A stretch of DNA of 64,000 nucleotides from Zeugodacus cucurbitae (lineage: Eukaryota; Arthropoda; Insecta; Diptera; Tephritidae): positions 2,914,001 to 2,978,000 of the forward strand of contig NC_071668.1 in the NCBI RefSeq assembly GCF_028554725.1, read 5' to 3'. The notes under the pieces are model-generated. The model was not told the origin of the DNA, made no database searches, and was given only the letters and a program-made list of their open reading frames with translations. This document shows positions 23,500 through 37,920 of the stretch, one piece after another. The position numbers were made by a program, and so were the translations under genes. Every line of letters starts with the position of its first letter. Position 1 is the stretch's first letter.

Positions 23500-26400
23500 C
23501 CTGCAAGCAATGCAAATCACAATGTTTATGCAAATCCTTTTTATTTGACTCGGCAAATATGTGTTTCCTCCTTCGCAATTATTTATTTGATTTCACTGTT
23601 TCGGCGCACGCTGGACATTTTAATTTTGGTTGGACATAATACAAAAATATCAACTTTTTACGAAATGCATACAATCGGAGGCACATACATACATACAACT
23701 GTTGAGATGGTGATTCGGTTGTGGGGACAGAGTCAATGGCAACACGCACTTGTGTGTGACAGGCGACGCACGAAAGGCGGCCAAAGTGAAGGAGATGGTC
23801 GCGTGTCGGCGACATGGGAAAATAAAACATCATTCTGCTAATGGGAATAGTGTGTAAGCGGATGTTTCGCAAGCGTATACAATGAACACACACACGCAGA
23901 CACTTCTTTTTCTTTGTATGCAGTTGTATGTGTGTGTGTGTGTGTTCAAGCGATTGGGGACAAGATCAGCTCAGCTCAAAGTGGACGGACAGACGGACAG
24001 GAGAGACAAACACTTGAAACAATGTAGACGCAGATGGATGGTCGGACGGACGGACGGACGGACCGCGCATTTGGGCTGGGTTTTTGGGGAACCAAGCTAA
24101 AGCAAATATTTCAACAAAAAATCAATTGCCAATGCGATCGAATGCGTTAACGTCAACAACAAATTGGGGAGCACGCAAGCGGACACACACGCACGCACAT
24201 ACATACATACATCAAGTGGTCAATTGGTGTGTATATGTGTTTGTACGAACATATGTCGCTTGTTGGTGCTTGCCAGTTTGGCATGTTGTTGGTTTTAATC
24301 TAAATGGATTTCGTACGCGCTTCTTCCACATACATACATACATATTTACCATGCAACATTGTTTTTTATGTTGCATATTCGCTTGTTTCGGCTTGTTGCC
24401 GCGCGAAAGAACATTTGTCGCAGCGGCAAAATTACAGAAGAATGCGAAAAATTCAGCTTGTTCTGAATATTTTGATTCAATCACTCGGCGATAGCATCGA
24501 CAAGGCCATATATTCACTTGAACGCGTCCAAAGCTGGTGGAGTAAAGGAAAGTAGAGTGAGCGGGCAGTCATACAGAAGAGTTATAGTATTGCATATGTG
24601 CGCTGTGGTGTACGCTGTGGATAATGATTATGAAAAGCATATAGACCCAAGGCTTCAAGAAAGTTCCATCACAATTTGTAGAAATAAATGCAAAATGAAC
24701 AATGCAACAACAACTACAATAACATATATATATATATGTAAACGCATATTCGTCCCTCTAGTCTTTGAGCCGACAAGCGATGCGTATATTGTCAGGCCAA
24801 CTGCCCGCGCCCATTCATGTCAACGAGCGTGGTAAAACACGCCAACATGCCAACATGCCCCATGCCATTAGCATTGCAGCCGCGTGAAATACGAATTCCT
24901 TGTTAGATGCATTCCGACAACTTGTTGGCTGACACCTCTGGACACATGCGCCACACACATACAGCCATACATATGTATTTACTATATATACACTTAAAAG
25001 TTACAGTATCCACTCGGAAAGGAGTCACATATGCAATTTCTCACTCTCTCTACACAATGTTGCAAGTTGAACCTTATTATTGTTCTCTTGCGCGGAGGCC
25101 TTCAGGCGCAGCAGCAACTCAACACCAAGCATTTAACATATTTGCTGGGGTGGCAAGTTTTTACGCATTCACATGTTGTTGTTGTTGTGGCAGCTTTTGC
25201 CACATATTTAACGCCTGGTCACTGCTTGCAACAATATATTGCAGTGTGCGGCGTGCTGAATCATACATTCTACTTGCCACATACTACCCGTTGCATATAG
25301 TCCGAAAGAAATGAGTTCGTGGGGAATGCAACACTCTCTCGGCTTCGCTCTCAAATTAATTATTGAATTTCCGCAACACTCAAATGGCAACTAATATATA
25401 TATGAGACCCGCCAAACGACTGCTTGCAACTGCAACACATGCAACTTGTGTGTGTTTGTGTGTGTTGCCTTAACGCCTAGCGCTCTATTAGGCAATCATT
25501 GCTGATGTTTGCAATTTGTTTTATTCACACTCTGGTCGGCCCACCGCAAAATGGCCAGCGCCAAACGGGCCGGACCGCTCACATTTATTATCGATTAAAG
25601 TCGTCGTTTGTTGCTCGTTGTTGACGATTTGTGGTACATGTGTTTCCAGTCACTGCCTGCCACGTTCGGTAGTGGGTGGTCATTGGTGAAATTTTTACTA
25701 TAGCTGTAAATAAACTTAACTTAAAAATTATGAGTATTTGAAGTTGTTTCTACACCCACGATTCTTACTTCGCGTTTGGTGCAAGAGTATTTAACGCGAA
25801 TAAATTGTATGACTTGGACATTGGTGGGCTGAAAATATGGTTTGTCGACTTTTAAGCTAAGCTCAGTTGAAAAGTAACTGTTTCGGCAAGATATTCGATT
25901 CGCTATTACTCTACTCGCTAACTTTGTGCGCTGCTCTCTCTTCGAAAATATTACATGTGAAAGCAATACGGAAGTAAGCGAGTTGAATTATTTCAAATAG
26001 AGTTCGAAGAAATGGCGTTATCGTTTGGACATTCTCCTACTCGTTATCTTTTTACGCTGTTTTCTCGACATAAATTTTCAAGGTGAAGCCAACAACAAAG
26101 TTAAAGAGTTAAATTTGATCAAGTTAGTTTGAGAATGCCTCATTACAGTGGCCATACCGATTTCTTCAGTGCTTTGTTTATATAGACTTTATGCAGGTTT
26201 TATTATTATCGATTTCCCAAATTCTTTATTTTTGGTTCATAAGGTTTGAAATAATATAAAATTGCGTAAGAGTTCAAGTTAGCACTAGATTTCTAAATGA
26301 GAAATTGATTTGAATACCAACTGCTTGCCTGGTTAACACTACTCCGGAGAGTTTCCTTCCTCAGGCAACTGCAGTAGCCTTCTCTTGCGCTGTCACCTTC

Positions 26401-28800
26401 ACGAAATGTGTTCGACGATATAATCCAGCTTAGCTGCTGTGTATTAATGATTCCGGTCTCTAATATTTGCGCACACAGCAACTCCCCGTTTTAAGCGTTC
26501 AAAATCGATAATCACTTAAGACACATTCTCAACTCGGTACTCGTGTGTTTCATACCTTCTTAGGCATATACCGAGATATGTATGTATGTCTGCTGTATGT
26601 AGAAACATAGCGACCATAATTGTTGCCGCACAACATTTCGATTTACCACAAAGTGTGATTTCAAACGCATTCTGTGGATGTTACTGCCCCCGTTGCACTG
26701 GTATTTAGCAACATTTCGTATAACGTTCACATCTCTCTTTCAATTCCACGAAATCAATCAAGTGCAATCCTCGGAAAGTAGGTATGTCCAACCGCCTGCG
26801 GTCAGTTGCCCGCCTGTTAGTCTGTTAGTCTGTCGGTTGTCGGATTGTTCTTGGTTTTTGCTCTTTGTTTTTGTTGCGTTAACTAGTTTGTGTTGTGTGG
26901 CATGTTGAACGCTGATAGGGTTGTCCACCGACCAACTGACAGCGGTAGCTATGAAACGGGTAGCACATACTTATGCAGCAGCAGCAGTGGCAGCAGCAGC
27001 ACTCGAATTAACAAACGTCTATAAAAGTCTACAAATATAAACATATGCGCTGTGTCCAAAGCGCGTTGCATACATAAATCTCCCGTCCAGAAATTGTAAC
27101 ATTGGCTGTAATAAATGCCATGTTACGCCCACCGTATGCTCGGCGCTCGCAACGGCAGCGCAGACACTGAAATCACTAATCACCAGCGCAGCGGTGGCGA
27201 TGGCGGTGCCCGCGCCGATCAAGCGATTGAAACTCCCGAAAAATTCACACGCCATGTGAGCGCAATAAAATATGAACAAAATGTTGCGTCAGGATCATAA
27301 CTGCGCCACACACTCGGACACACACTCGGCTGAACATGTGTATGAGTTGCATGTGTTTGTGGTGTTGTTGTTGTTGTGGGCACCGAAAACCGCGGCGGAA
27401 TAAAAGTTTACCTTTTCGCTCCTATAAAACCGTAAATGTCCTAAATGCTCTGGCGGCTGCTGGTTTGCTGGTTTGCTGCTTTGCCGGTGTGTTGGTTTCT
27501 ATTCGGCCGCGCTTTGCGTCTTTGGCTGCAGGGGTGCCCTAAAATGCCTCCAATTAGCCCGATGCTTCTGATACGCACGCACGCAATATCAGTGGAGTCA
27601 TCAACGGCGGCAGTTGACCGCTCGACAGCCCAAAGGTGGTGCTCAACAACAAACAACGAACAGCAGCAGCCGCGGCAGCCGGGTTAGCGGCACAAATCAG
27701 GCCGCTGTGCACACATGGGGGCGCTGAGCGAGCATGGAATTCCGAGCATTATTTCTTCGACCTTTTGACAATTTAATAACAGCTCTTGCTTTCGCTTTTG
27801 TCCGCGCTGATTGTCTGTTTGTCTGCTGCTGGCCTGCTCATCTGTCCAATTCAAACAGCCGTCATATCGGACCAAATGACGACCGACCGGCCGGTCGACC
27901 GAGCAACTGACTGGACAGCGTTAAATGGCAGCAGTAAGCGACAGCAACAACAACAACAGCTGCACCAACACCAACGGCAGCCCGCCAACAGCTACCACAG
28001 TAATGCGGTCCGATCGGCCATGCAGCGCAATGTGCGCCCACAATTTTAGACAAATTTGAAAATTTCAAAATTCGTGGAATTCCATTTTGGTGGCTCTGGC
28101 CGTTGTTAATACCCTTGTTGCGATCAACTACTACCACTGAGACACATCAGCAGCCGCAGCCGCTATTTGCTGTGCGCGGAGGTGGGGAAATCAAAAAGCG
28201 ACAGCAAGAGAAATGGAAGAGACAGCTCCAGTGGCGGCAGCAGCCGACGTCGTCTAGTAGCAGTGGGAGCTTCGCGCGGTGACTGGCGATGGGCGTTGAA
28301 ATTGGGATGATCACGTTCCATGGTCATCGCTGCTGAATGCGCGAGTAGACGCATCGGGCGCTTAGGTAGCTCCGGCCATTCAACGGAATCAAGCTGAGTC
28401 CCACGAAACCGAACGCACCGCTATGCCACAGAGCCATACATATGTATTTGTGTAGGCATTGTGAAGGCGGTGCGGTCTGAACGGTACTCCGTGTCGCGTA
28501 CATAGAACGTGAGTTGTCTGAAATGATCCGCAGCCACAACAATGTTTGGCGTGTTTATTGTGATTTTCGCTCAATCTCCGTGCTTTATAGTCACCATTAT
28601 TATTATTTTCATCGTTAGTTTTACTAGAATTGTTGTTGTTTTGCTCTTTACTGTGCCATTTGTTGTGCTCGGTGCGACCATTGACCATTATGCGCGGTTT
28701 ATCGGGCAACGAGCATATTATTATCCGAATATTTGCTACTAATTTTCAACCATTATGCTATCTGGCTGTACATTTTGATAAACGCTGCTAAATTGTGGCA
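23500..28800. other. Long GC-richer intergenic block, no gene recognised
   Basis: 5 kb of mixed-complexity sequence with many two-strand ORFs of 60-136 codons, CA/GT and CATA microsatellites (about 23890-23945 and 24186-24212) and CAG/CAA runs (27930-27980). No domain, splice pattern or transposon is recognised. It is broken by an AT-rich stretch at about 25.7-26.5 kb. Confidence 0.35.
24042..24063. repeat. (GGAC)n microsatellite
   Basis: About five GGAC units in a row, within a wider GGAC/AGAC-rich patch from 23984. Confidence 0.9.
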
Positions 28801-28899
28801 AATTAAATTATTAGACGATTAGTGAATTTGTGGCAGTGATTTGAGATTTCGTGTCTGGCTCTAAACTTTGTGGACGGCGCGTATGTGTGCGTGCTTCTA

Positions 28900-30290
28900 G
28901 GAGTCTCGCGAATTAAATATATATTATAAATATGTAGAAGCTTGGCTTAGGCGTGGGATATTGCAGGTGCCGCCGTTGTTGTTGATGCTTTGGGACACAT
29001 TGATTGATGGTCAACATTTGGAAAACGATTAAGCCAGTGTTTTGTTTTTTGGCTTCTTTTATTTCAAAACCTATGTTTATGAGAAATTGGTAGCAATTTG
29101 AAATTTTACTCGTATATCTACCCTCAATGATTGCATTGGACATCACAAATATTCGAAATACGGCGACAGAATCCGAGGCCTTCAGGTACCACTGAACAGT
29201 TAATTGAAGTTTATTGGAAAGTATTTTTGGAAAAACTAGGCTGAACTATTCCAGATTGACCTAAAAAGTCGAGAACTGCATAAATTTAGACTACTCCTTC
29301 AAACATTCATGGATTTTTGGAGTTTTCGAGATGTATCAATTTAAAAAAATACGAAAGTTTCAGTGAAAAAAGTATATCATCGGCCTGGTACCCAAGTTTC
29401 ATAATATTAAGACCGCTCACCTTGGACAACGGTTTGTGAACCATTATTACTAGGAATTCGGCAAGATGAACACATAAAATTCAATTATCTTGTGGTTTTA
29501 ATGCTCTCTATCTGGAAGTCAATGATCTCACAGTAATTATGTTACGTCAGGAACTATGGCCGCTCCCGAATGTGGGATTCACGCTCTGTCTACATCTGTT
29601 ATTGTCGGTATTTATTGATAATTGAGGGAAAGCAGGGGTATCCTCTCAATGAATTTAGATTATAAGAAAAGCGGAAGATATATTAATTTATAACTCTCAT
29701 GAAACCCATAAAAACACATTATTACCTTAAAGAATGGAAAATATATGGAAACTGTTTGACTGAATTTGAAGCTCTTAGTTTTTAAAGAGTGATGTAAAAT
29801 ATATGTGACATGGAGCCTCCCAAAGCAGTACACATATATGATATTATTACTGCTTTTAAGATAAAATCGACTCGAACATATTCTGATACGAGATCCAGCT
29901 ACAATCAGTCAGTCTATCGACAGGAATCCACAAGCAGCTTACGGAATGGCCGACGCGCTCTTAACTGGAAAAGAAAATTTTGACATCGAAATATCTAAGG
30001 TCCAAAAGTCGAGTACAAGATCGTAATAAACGGAGGAATCTTATTGTGGCCCTTTGTAGCCCGCAGAGTCATTGAACATAATATATATTTATATATAAAT
30101 TAGTTCCACTTACTCTTTCTACTCTCATTACCAAACTTTTATTAATGAGTAATAGGGACAAAGGGACTGACAATGCAAGGAATAGTCACAATCGATTTGG
30201 ATCAAAAGCTTTTTATCAATGGCCAAATCGTTTGCGAATCAATTGCTTTCGAGGCCACCAAGCTTTCACTTGTGAGCATATCAGCACGAC
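28900..30290. other. AT-rich spacer, nothing recognised
   Basis: No ORF, RNA gene or transposon that I can support. Short AT repeats occur around 28915-28935 and 30080-30102. Confidence 0.4.
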
Positions 30291-30310
30291 GATCGATCAA
30301 GTGATCGATC
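30291..30310. repeat. Near-perfect inverted repeat of GATCGATCA
   Basis: GATCGATCA and TGATCGATC are separated by two bases. Further GATC/GATCAGC motifs cluster at 30440-30460 and 30587-30602. It could be a protein-binding palindrome or chance. Confidence 0.6.
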
Positions 30311-30426
30311 AGCAATCTCCTCTGCATTATTTCCATATAGAATGGTGGACGGTATTTTTTTAGATTGAATTTTCTTTCTTTCACACTTTTATCTTATACA
30401 TGGTTGTGTCTTTATAATATAAAAAT

Positions 30427-30871
30427 ATGTACATAAATCTGGTGATCAGCGATCAGCGTATTTATGTGGAGCAAAAATTGCGGGAATTTCAGCAAATCGG
30501 CGCATATGACAAAATCAGTGGCGCAAAAAATGCCGCACGACACAAAGAATTTGTCAACAATCGGCGATTTGATTCTTTTGATACAGCGCTGATCGATCGT
30601 CGGTGTTGAGCGCCACGACAGCCACAACAACATGTACAACAACAGCAACGATATTGAAACGGTTCGTCAGCGAGCGGCGCTGGGCAGCATAATCAACAAT
30701 GCAAATCAAATGAGCAGCGATCGTGGCATATCTATCCGCGACGGTATTGGCAACGACAACGGTATCGATATCGGATACCACGCAGATGGGTGGCCGTCAA
30801 CGCGACGTTGCGTGGCCTGTCAAGTTTTTAATCAAAATGTTGCCAGGAATGTCATTATTTGTAATGCGTGA
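30427..30871 (+). other. Two adjacent small ORFs of protein-like composition, unsupported
   Basis: 30427-30609 (60 residues, ATG start, ending SFDTALIDRRC) and 30632-30871 (79 residues, ATG start, beginning MYNNSNDIETVRQRAALG). They lie in different frames 22 bp apart. Composition and codon choice look more gene-like than most ORFs nearby, but minus-strand frames are also open and no domain is recognised. This could be a small-peptide transcript or noise. Confidence 0.2.
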
Positions 30872-30879
30872 CTGTGTGA

Positions 30880-32450
30880 CTTTGCTTTGGGTTTGGGTGT
30901 GTTCGCTGAGAGTGAATGTGCGACGCGCTTCAACCTTCGCCGGAGCTTTGAGTAAGTCTCCACTTCACACTCTGGTATCTGGAAAATGCTGATTCGCCAG
31001 CCAGTTGGCTGCGCATTAGCCGACGGTATGTGACTGCCGTCGCATATTTGCGATATGCGCATAAGAGCGTACTCATGCCAAGCGTCCGCCATTTCTGGAC
31101 CAATGTAAGTGGTACGCGCGCACGCCTGGGAATGCAAGTCAAGTAAGTTGACAATGCATCGCGAACTGCAACTTGTCCGCACCGTGCCACATTGACATTT
31201 TAATCGCATTTGCACAAATTCACTGAGCAATTCCGACAGCCAGCAATGACTGCACCAGCAATGGGGCTTTTCCAATGGCTACAACAATAACAACAACTAA
31301 GCAGATAGTCAGTTCCAACTGGGCTGCATGGTGATGCGCGACTGTGACGCGTAAGTGCGAATGTCATTAAAGCGCACACGCATTTTAAGAACCGATTAGG
31401 CGATTGCGCGTTGGTCTTCAGCGCTCGGCGCAGAGGCTAGATGAATGAAAAGGGGTGGGGGCTCGACGGACATGTGTTGCGTGTATTCGTAGTTGAAACA
31501 TTGCGTATAGTGTCATGTTGCCACAGAATTGTAGCACGCTGTCTGTCTTGTGTTGGTACGAGTAGCACGCTGTAGGGCGTTGTCGGGCGACGGCGGCTGT
31601 GGCGGCTGCGCAGACAGCTATCAACATCAACAACGACATCTATCAGCGCACAACAACATAGTGCGCTGGGCCGTTTGTCAGCACGCCTTGCGCATGTCCG
31701 AAGGAGCGCATCGGAAATAGCAACAACGGCAGCGTTCGCATTGACAACAAACGTGACATTCTTCTAGTCGCACACAAGCGCGCATGCGCAGTGCACATGA
31801 AACGCTTAAGCGGTTGGTCAGGCGACTAAACATGACGATGATTGCTTATTTAGCCATGAGAATCGGCCATTACTTACCGAGCTTAGCAGCTTATGTGCGC
31901 TGTGGAGCTTAGCGCATGGCAACCGACCAACTGGTGATGAAGCTGCGGTGGCGCTGTTGTTGGGGCAGCAGCAGATGCAGCAGCTGATGACCATAATCAC
32001 CGGCAATCACCAAAAGACTGACTGCAACGAAATTGTCCGATGCGGTCCATATGCGGTCGCGGCGGTTCGCAGAGATAGTCACAGTGATTTTCTGCAGCGG
32101 CTTAATTTAGTAGATCGTGATAACGCTTGGAAGCCGCCTGATTTATTTCATTTTCTACAAGCTGACGACAAGCGCTGACAGCTATATATGCAACACAAAG
32201 TTCACACTTGCGGCTATATGCCGATAACCTATTGTCAGCCGAGTGTCCATCAAGTGCGCCGTGGCCGTTGGACTTACCGGCTCACGCTGAATTGTTTTGC
32301 GTAGCATTTGTAGATTTGGTCTCTGTGCTGGCGCGGATCAATGTCAATGGTCAGCAGTTGTCGAAGGTAATTAGTGTGAAGGACTTAGTCTTAATTTAAA
32401 CTAAATTGTGGCCTGCAGAAATCGATTTCATTTACTACTGTCTGATTAGT
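30880..32450. other. GC-richer intergenic block, no gene recognised
   Basis: The 147-codon minus-strand ORF at 30832-31275 overlaps other open frames and has no recognisable domain. No transposon text is seen. Confidence 0.35.
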
Positions 32451-34100
32451 GGTGAGGCAGTGGTGGAATAAAGCGATGACTTCATTTAGATATTTAGCAA
32501 AGAATGTAGCTTTAGAAAAACTCAGACAGGAGTGAGATTAAGGAAAGTATTCCTGAAGAAACGTGACACTAAGATTCAAAGAAGGTGTTTTCAATTGTCC
32601 TAAATAATATGACGTTAGTTAGACCTTAGTTGTTGAAGCTTTTACAAATATTATTTTATTTTGAGAAAGGTTTTCTCTGTATATCGAAAGAAGAAATAAA
32701 AATTAACATATTGCAATTGCAGATCCTCCTTGTCTTCAGGAATATCAAGTCGAGCTCTAAGTTTTCTTCGAAAAAGAGAGAACTTTTTTGAGCTATCTTG
32801 CGATTGATAAGACGGACAAACTTGTCTCGGATGGTTTCTCAACGACTTCTCTCATTGTGATCTCATTTGAGTCCTTTATGAAATCGTTCAGTGATTAGGT
32901 GCAATATCTAACGGAAATTCAAAATGGTTTATTCATTGAAGGACCGTTTTATATAAAGTCCACTCTAGTTTCAGCCAGTTCAACCAAGTGTTCCAAGTTT
33001 TACTTCTTTTTGTGTAAGTCCAAAGATATTTTTTCGGAAACACAACGCATTTTACTATTTTCTACATCAATCCCGCACACGTTATACACCACGGTCAAGG
33101 TGAAGTTGATGGTGGTGCTAGTGGACATGAAGCAACGCTGTGAGCGCCAACTGGTACTTGAAATGACCACAACTATTGTTCAGCGCTTGGTCACAGCTGC
33201 GGGAGGGTGCATTCAAAATTGGGTTGGACGCTTTTCGAAAATTGCCCCCGCTGTGTGAACGACATTTTTTCCATTGCATGTCCCTCGGGCGCTTTGAGCG
33301 TAAGCAACAAAAAATGCAGATAAATAAAATAAATGGGTTAATAATGTGAAAAAGGATCAATGAAGCTTGTTGTTGTACGCAGCTACTCGTTGTTGTTGTT
33401 TTATTTTAATAGTTTTTGTTGTCGCGTTTTTTCGAAATAGTTTTCTGTGTTCTGCTGCAGGGCATGAATAAAGTCCATAATTCATGCTGTATTATTTCCG
33501 AAATGAGCTTGTGCCGTCAGCTGGTCGCCATCAGCATAATCAACTACTCCAATTGCACTGTGAGCTCAATGTCATGCACCGAGAAAACAATTTGCCGTCT
33601 CTTCGTTTCTCTCGTTGCTTATGCATTGGGAGCTGAGGCGCTTTGTAAATACACTAAGGTGAACAGGAGGTGGCTTCCCATTCATACATAGGAGTTATGT
33701 TTATATACAAGAATGTACAAGCTCGTAGTTGACATAAAATAGATGCGATTTGAAATACAACCTTTTATTTGAGGTATCTAGAGATTGTTTGGCACCCATC
33801 AGATTCTTCTTCTAAGCAAGGCTCTATCGGTTATATATATATCAAAAACTGATTTCGAGTGATCTCGTTAGGTTCATTATACTCCTCAGTGGAACTCGAG
33901 ATAACGAGATAAAGGCCTTTGGTGTTTATCATTAGTCCCTTTGCAGTCCCTGGTGCAAGATAGAATTTATTAGAGATATGTATTTTGGTAAACTTGACAC
34001 CATAAACGACTCCAAATGACGAATGGACCAAGAGTAAGCCAGAACATCGAAACCAAATAGCTGGACCCTTCGACTAAGCACAGTGCAGAAATGAGAGCAA
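32450..34100. other. AT-rich spacer with mixed patches, nothing recognised
   Basis: The ORF of 119 codons at 32899-33258 is not recognisable. GTT runs occur around 33367-33403. No repeat family is assigned. Confidence 0.35.
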
Positions 34101-37080
34101 ACTGATGGATCCCTTTGTTTCCGCTTACGCTTTGCAGCCGCCGCTAGCATGTGTCTCTAACTGCCGCACAGCGCCCAACAGCGTCACCACACGCTGACAT
34201 TGTCGCCGGTTGGCGCTCAATGTCTCGCTTTCGACTGCATGGCGTTCCGCGGCGTACATAGTGTGCACCCAACCGGATGTGGGCGTTTGTGAACCATGTA
34301 ACCTGATCCCTGACAAATCGGTCTATTAGAATCGTTGAATGCGACGTTGTAGGAGATTTTGTCGCATTTTTACCGCCATTCAATGGCGGACGTGCGCTTA
34401 ACGCTCGCCTTTCCCCCACTCCACCACAACACAGCACCAACTGCAACGCAGCCTTCACCGCCACCACCGATTGCGTTGAGCACAGCGCCGCAAGAAAAAA
34501 ATGCGGAGGTGGCACAGGGCAACTGAAGATGGGAGCGCTTTATTGGCCGCCGGCATTGTTACCGGCGAGCGGCGCGCGCGCGTATTTGTCGAGTAGCGGA
34601 GATGTATGTGCCGCCAAGCGCCTAGCCCTTATTTGTCTTTGCTTTCGTTCCTGTGTTGCAGTGTTGCACACATAGTAATGTGGCTTTGTGAATGATTATT
34701 GCTGCTGCTGCTGTTGTTGTTGTTGTTGTTATTTAAAAGCCACGAATTCCATGTGGCGTCGCATCACATTGCACCATGACCACATAAGCTCGTATATATA
34801 GACACCCCTGCGCGGCTGCACGGCGTTTATGGATTACGCTGGCGCGTCCGCGTCCGCGTGCAAAGACGTGGGCGATTGATGTTTCCCTAGCTGGCTGGCA
34901 CTAAGGTTTGGCAAATGCCCTGCGGCTTGCGATTGAACTTCGAGTTATGAGCCAGCCAACATTGATGGACGTTGAGCGAACTAAACTGTGAACAGGCGAA
35001 CCACCAGGCAAACCGGCGAATGCAAACGCCAGCCAGCGATTATAAGAACAACGATGACAACAACAGCGCAAACAACTAGGCAAAGAACTAAAAAAAAAAC
35101 ACAACAAAAACAATAAACACAAATAAAGAGTGAAATAAAAAATTAAAACGCAGACTTGGTAACGACACAACGATAAAACCGCAGCGACTGGTTTCGGGTC
35201 GGGTCGCTCGCTACGACGATCTCAATGAATGCAACGCTGCCGCATACAGGCTGGCAAATCTGGCAGGTCGTTGAAGATTGCCTGGCATATGCCAATACCG
35301 TCGCTCATTGACGGTCCCTGTGTGTGTCTCGATGTGTGTTTGTGCATCTTTATGCCTGTCTAAATACACTTGAGGAATAGACGGGCGTATTCCGGCAAAT
35401 GTATGATTCCCACCCACGAGCAGTGCGCGCTCACCAGCTTACCGGCAACAAACTGCGTTCCAAAGTCTAATTTTTTACTCGTTTTAATGCCCTATGCCTA
35501 TGCGAGATGCGCGGAGCCAACTTTAACCTGGGCGCGCAGCATCCAGCGTTTTTTTTTTGGCTTTTAAGCCTTCACAGTCAGCGGTAAAGTCGAGGCATAT
35601 CGGGCTTAGCATAGCCTAAAGGCATCAAGCCGTCGTATGAAAGCCACCATTGTGAATGCGGTTGGCAAAGTTGCCAATTGCAGCATATGAAGACACCGGG
35701 AGAAGCGGGATTACTTAAGTTAAGCTTGCAGATGAAGTCGTATTAGCTGCCCTAACTAAACTTCTAGACAGTGATAGTAGTCTAAATTTGAGGTTAGTTC
35801 TCATCTTGGAAGATTAATAGGGTTAGGTATAGCTCTAAACGCATTATCCTTATTGCTGTGATAGTTGTAGTTAATGGTGAAATCAATACATGCTTTGGTA
35901 CTTTATCATTTTGTAAGCTTTATAGAGACCAAAACCGAAGACTCTCTCTATCTGCAACGTTTTATAAGAGTTTAGAATATATTTGTTTCAATAAAGGGTA
36001 TCTCAATAGGTCCTTACTGCCTTCAATCTCTCATTTTTCACAGTGTACGCGTTGCATAAAATTTCGCCCCTATTGCTGTTGTTGTTGCATATAATTTTTG
36101 TTGCAATTGTTGTCTTAATTGTTTTTGTTGTTGTTAATGCCTTTCTTTAAGGTGTGCTGCAGGTAATATTTTAAATCGGCATTTTTTTTGGTTGCCACAC
36201 CGCTCCAACGATTTTCGGTTTTGTCATTGTTGCTGTTGCTGTTGGATGCGCGCTAGGGCAGAACGCATGTAACCATCAAAAAGTCAATAAAATTTGAACA
36301 AAGCATATGCCAAACAAACAGCTAACAACAAACAGCTAGTAAATGTCATAAGAAAGCAACAATAACAATGCCTACACCAATGGTGATTGGCATTAAAGAC
36401 CACCAACAACAATAGCAATTGTGTACGCTGGCGACACACAACGGCACATATGCAGTGAGTGAGAGTGGAAAATTATTTGCCATAATTTTGTTTATGACTC
36501 TTTGAGCTCTTGTGGCAAGCTTTTGGCCACCTGCCACGCATGCGCCGACACTTTGTAAGCTTGAATTGTGACATACATACATACGTGTATGTGGTGAGTG
36601 ATTAGATTGTGGGTATTTTTTTCTAAATCTATTTGAGTTTAATATCAGGCTGATTTGTTGCCATGAACATTGAATATGTGTTCCAGCTGCCAAAAATATT
36701 TAATTTTTTTCAATAAAGCAACAACAACTACTTTACATTTCTATATATGTTTATGCAAGCTCTGACATCTTGCCTTGAAACAACGGTTGTATGCAAGTTT
36801 GGGTGCGGCGCGGGTGTCAGCTTCTCAACAGCGGTTTTACCAGCGTCATCCACAACGCTGGCTTTCAAATAAGAAGCTCTCCACCACCCGATTGAATTAT
36901 GGCCATCGTCACAGCGGCGTCGTCTGGTAGTTAGCAGTTGTCAGCCAAAAACCGCTGGCGCGACAGCCATCAATAAGCTAACAGTACCAAAGTACCTACT
37001 GTTTGCGTTATAAAAATATCAAAATTCAAAATTATACGAAAAAAAGACGCAGGAAGAGCACATTTAACATGTTAAAAACC
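34100..37080. other. GC-richer intergenic block, no gene recognised
   Basis: Includes a GCT/GTT triplet run at about 34703-34732 and an AT-rich interruption at about 35.7-36.2 kb. No coding feature is supported. Confidence 0.35.
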
Positions 37081-37920
37081 AAACAGTGAAGCGTGCGCGC
37101 GCGCAGATAAACCAACCAACCAACAAACCAACGAAGTTATCAACGTACAACAACAATAAAAAAAGAGACGAGGAAAAAAACCAACGCTACATTAATAATA
37201 AAGCGTAAATGCATGGAGCACACGAGAAACGGTTTTAAGGTGTGACCACCGCAACGAAACTCATAATTTTTTAAATTAGCATTTTCATTCTTTATTTTAC
37301 GCTCCACACTTCCATAAAATGAAATTTACAAATTGTCCCCAAAAAACAAAGAACCACTTCATTCCAGGCACACAGACAGGCAACCGTTCGGCCGAGCAGC
37401 CACAGTAACAGCGACTAAGTTACCACCAGCGACAGTCCGCTCCTCCGCCACCGCCGCATTAACATCACCGCTGCCGTCACACAATCACCATTATGATGCG
37501 CGCGCGTCATCAAAAATCCCAACAATAAACACAACAAAAACACCTGATCGCACGCACTATGGCAAGATGTGTGTGGGGCGTCTGCTTGCAGTTGGTGCTG
37601 GAGCTGAAGCCACAGCAACTGCAGCATCACATCGACTTCATCAATGATATCCGCGATTGTGGCGGCTTGTCGCCAGCGCCAGGCGTTCGTGTGCTCGAAA
37701 GTCTCGTCTGCGGTGTTGAGTCGTGATTTTGGTGCAGCGCTTGGGTGAGCGGTGCGTGGAGGTGGCTGCGCGCTCACTTATTGTGGCCGGAGTGTTGTGT
37801 CGTAAAAGAACGTTGTACGCGCGCGCAATAAACTCATCAATAAATTGTCTACAACTCAAATTCAGCAACAAATGTAATAATAGCAACAAAAAAAAAAAGA
37901 ATTGAAACAATAAAATACAG
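37080..37920 (+). other. Leader-like segment followed by a weak ORF, unsupported
   Basis: 37080-37330 is A/CAA-rich with ACCAACCAACCAAC repeats and resembles insect 5' leaders. An ORF follows at 37333-37647 (104 residues, Thr/Ser/Ala-rich) whose first codon is not ATG, and the opposite strand is also open. It could be an unannotated transcript or low-complexity sequence. Confidence 0.2.

Noticed and set aside
30832..31275. 147-codon minus-strand ORF
   Set aside because: It overlaps other open frames on both strands, shows no recognisable domain or splice context, and lies in GC-richer DNA where chance ORFs are longer.
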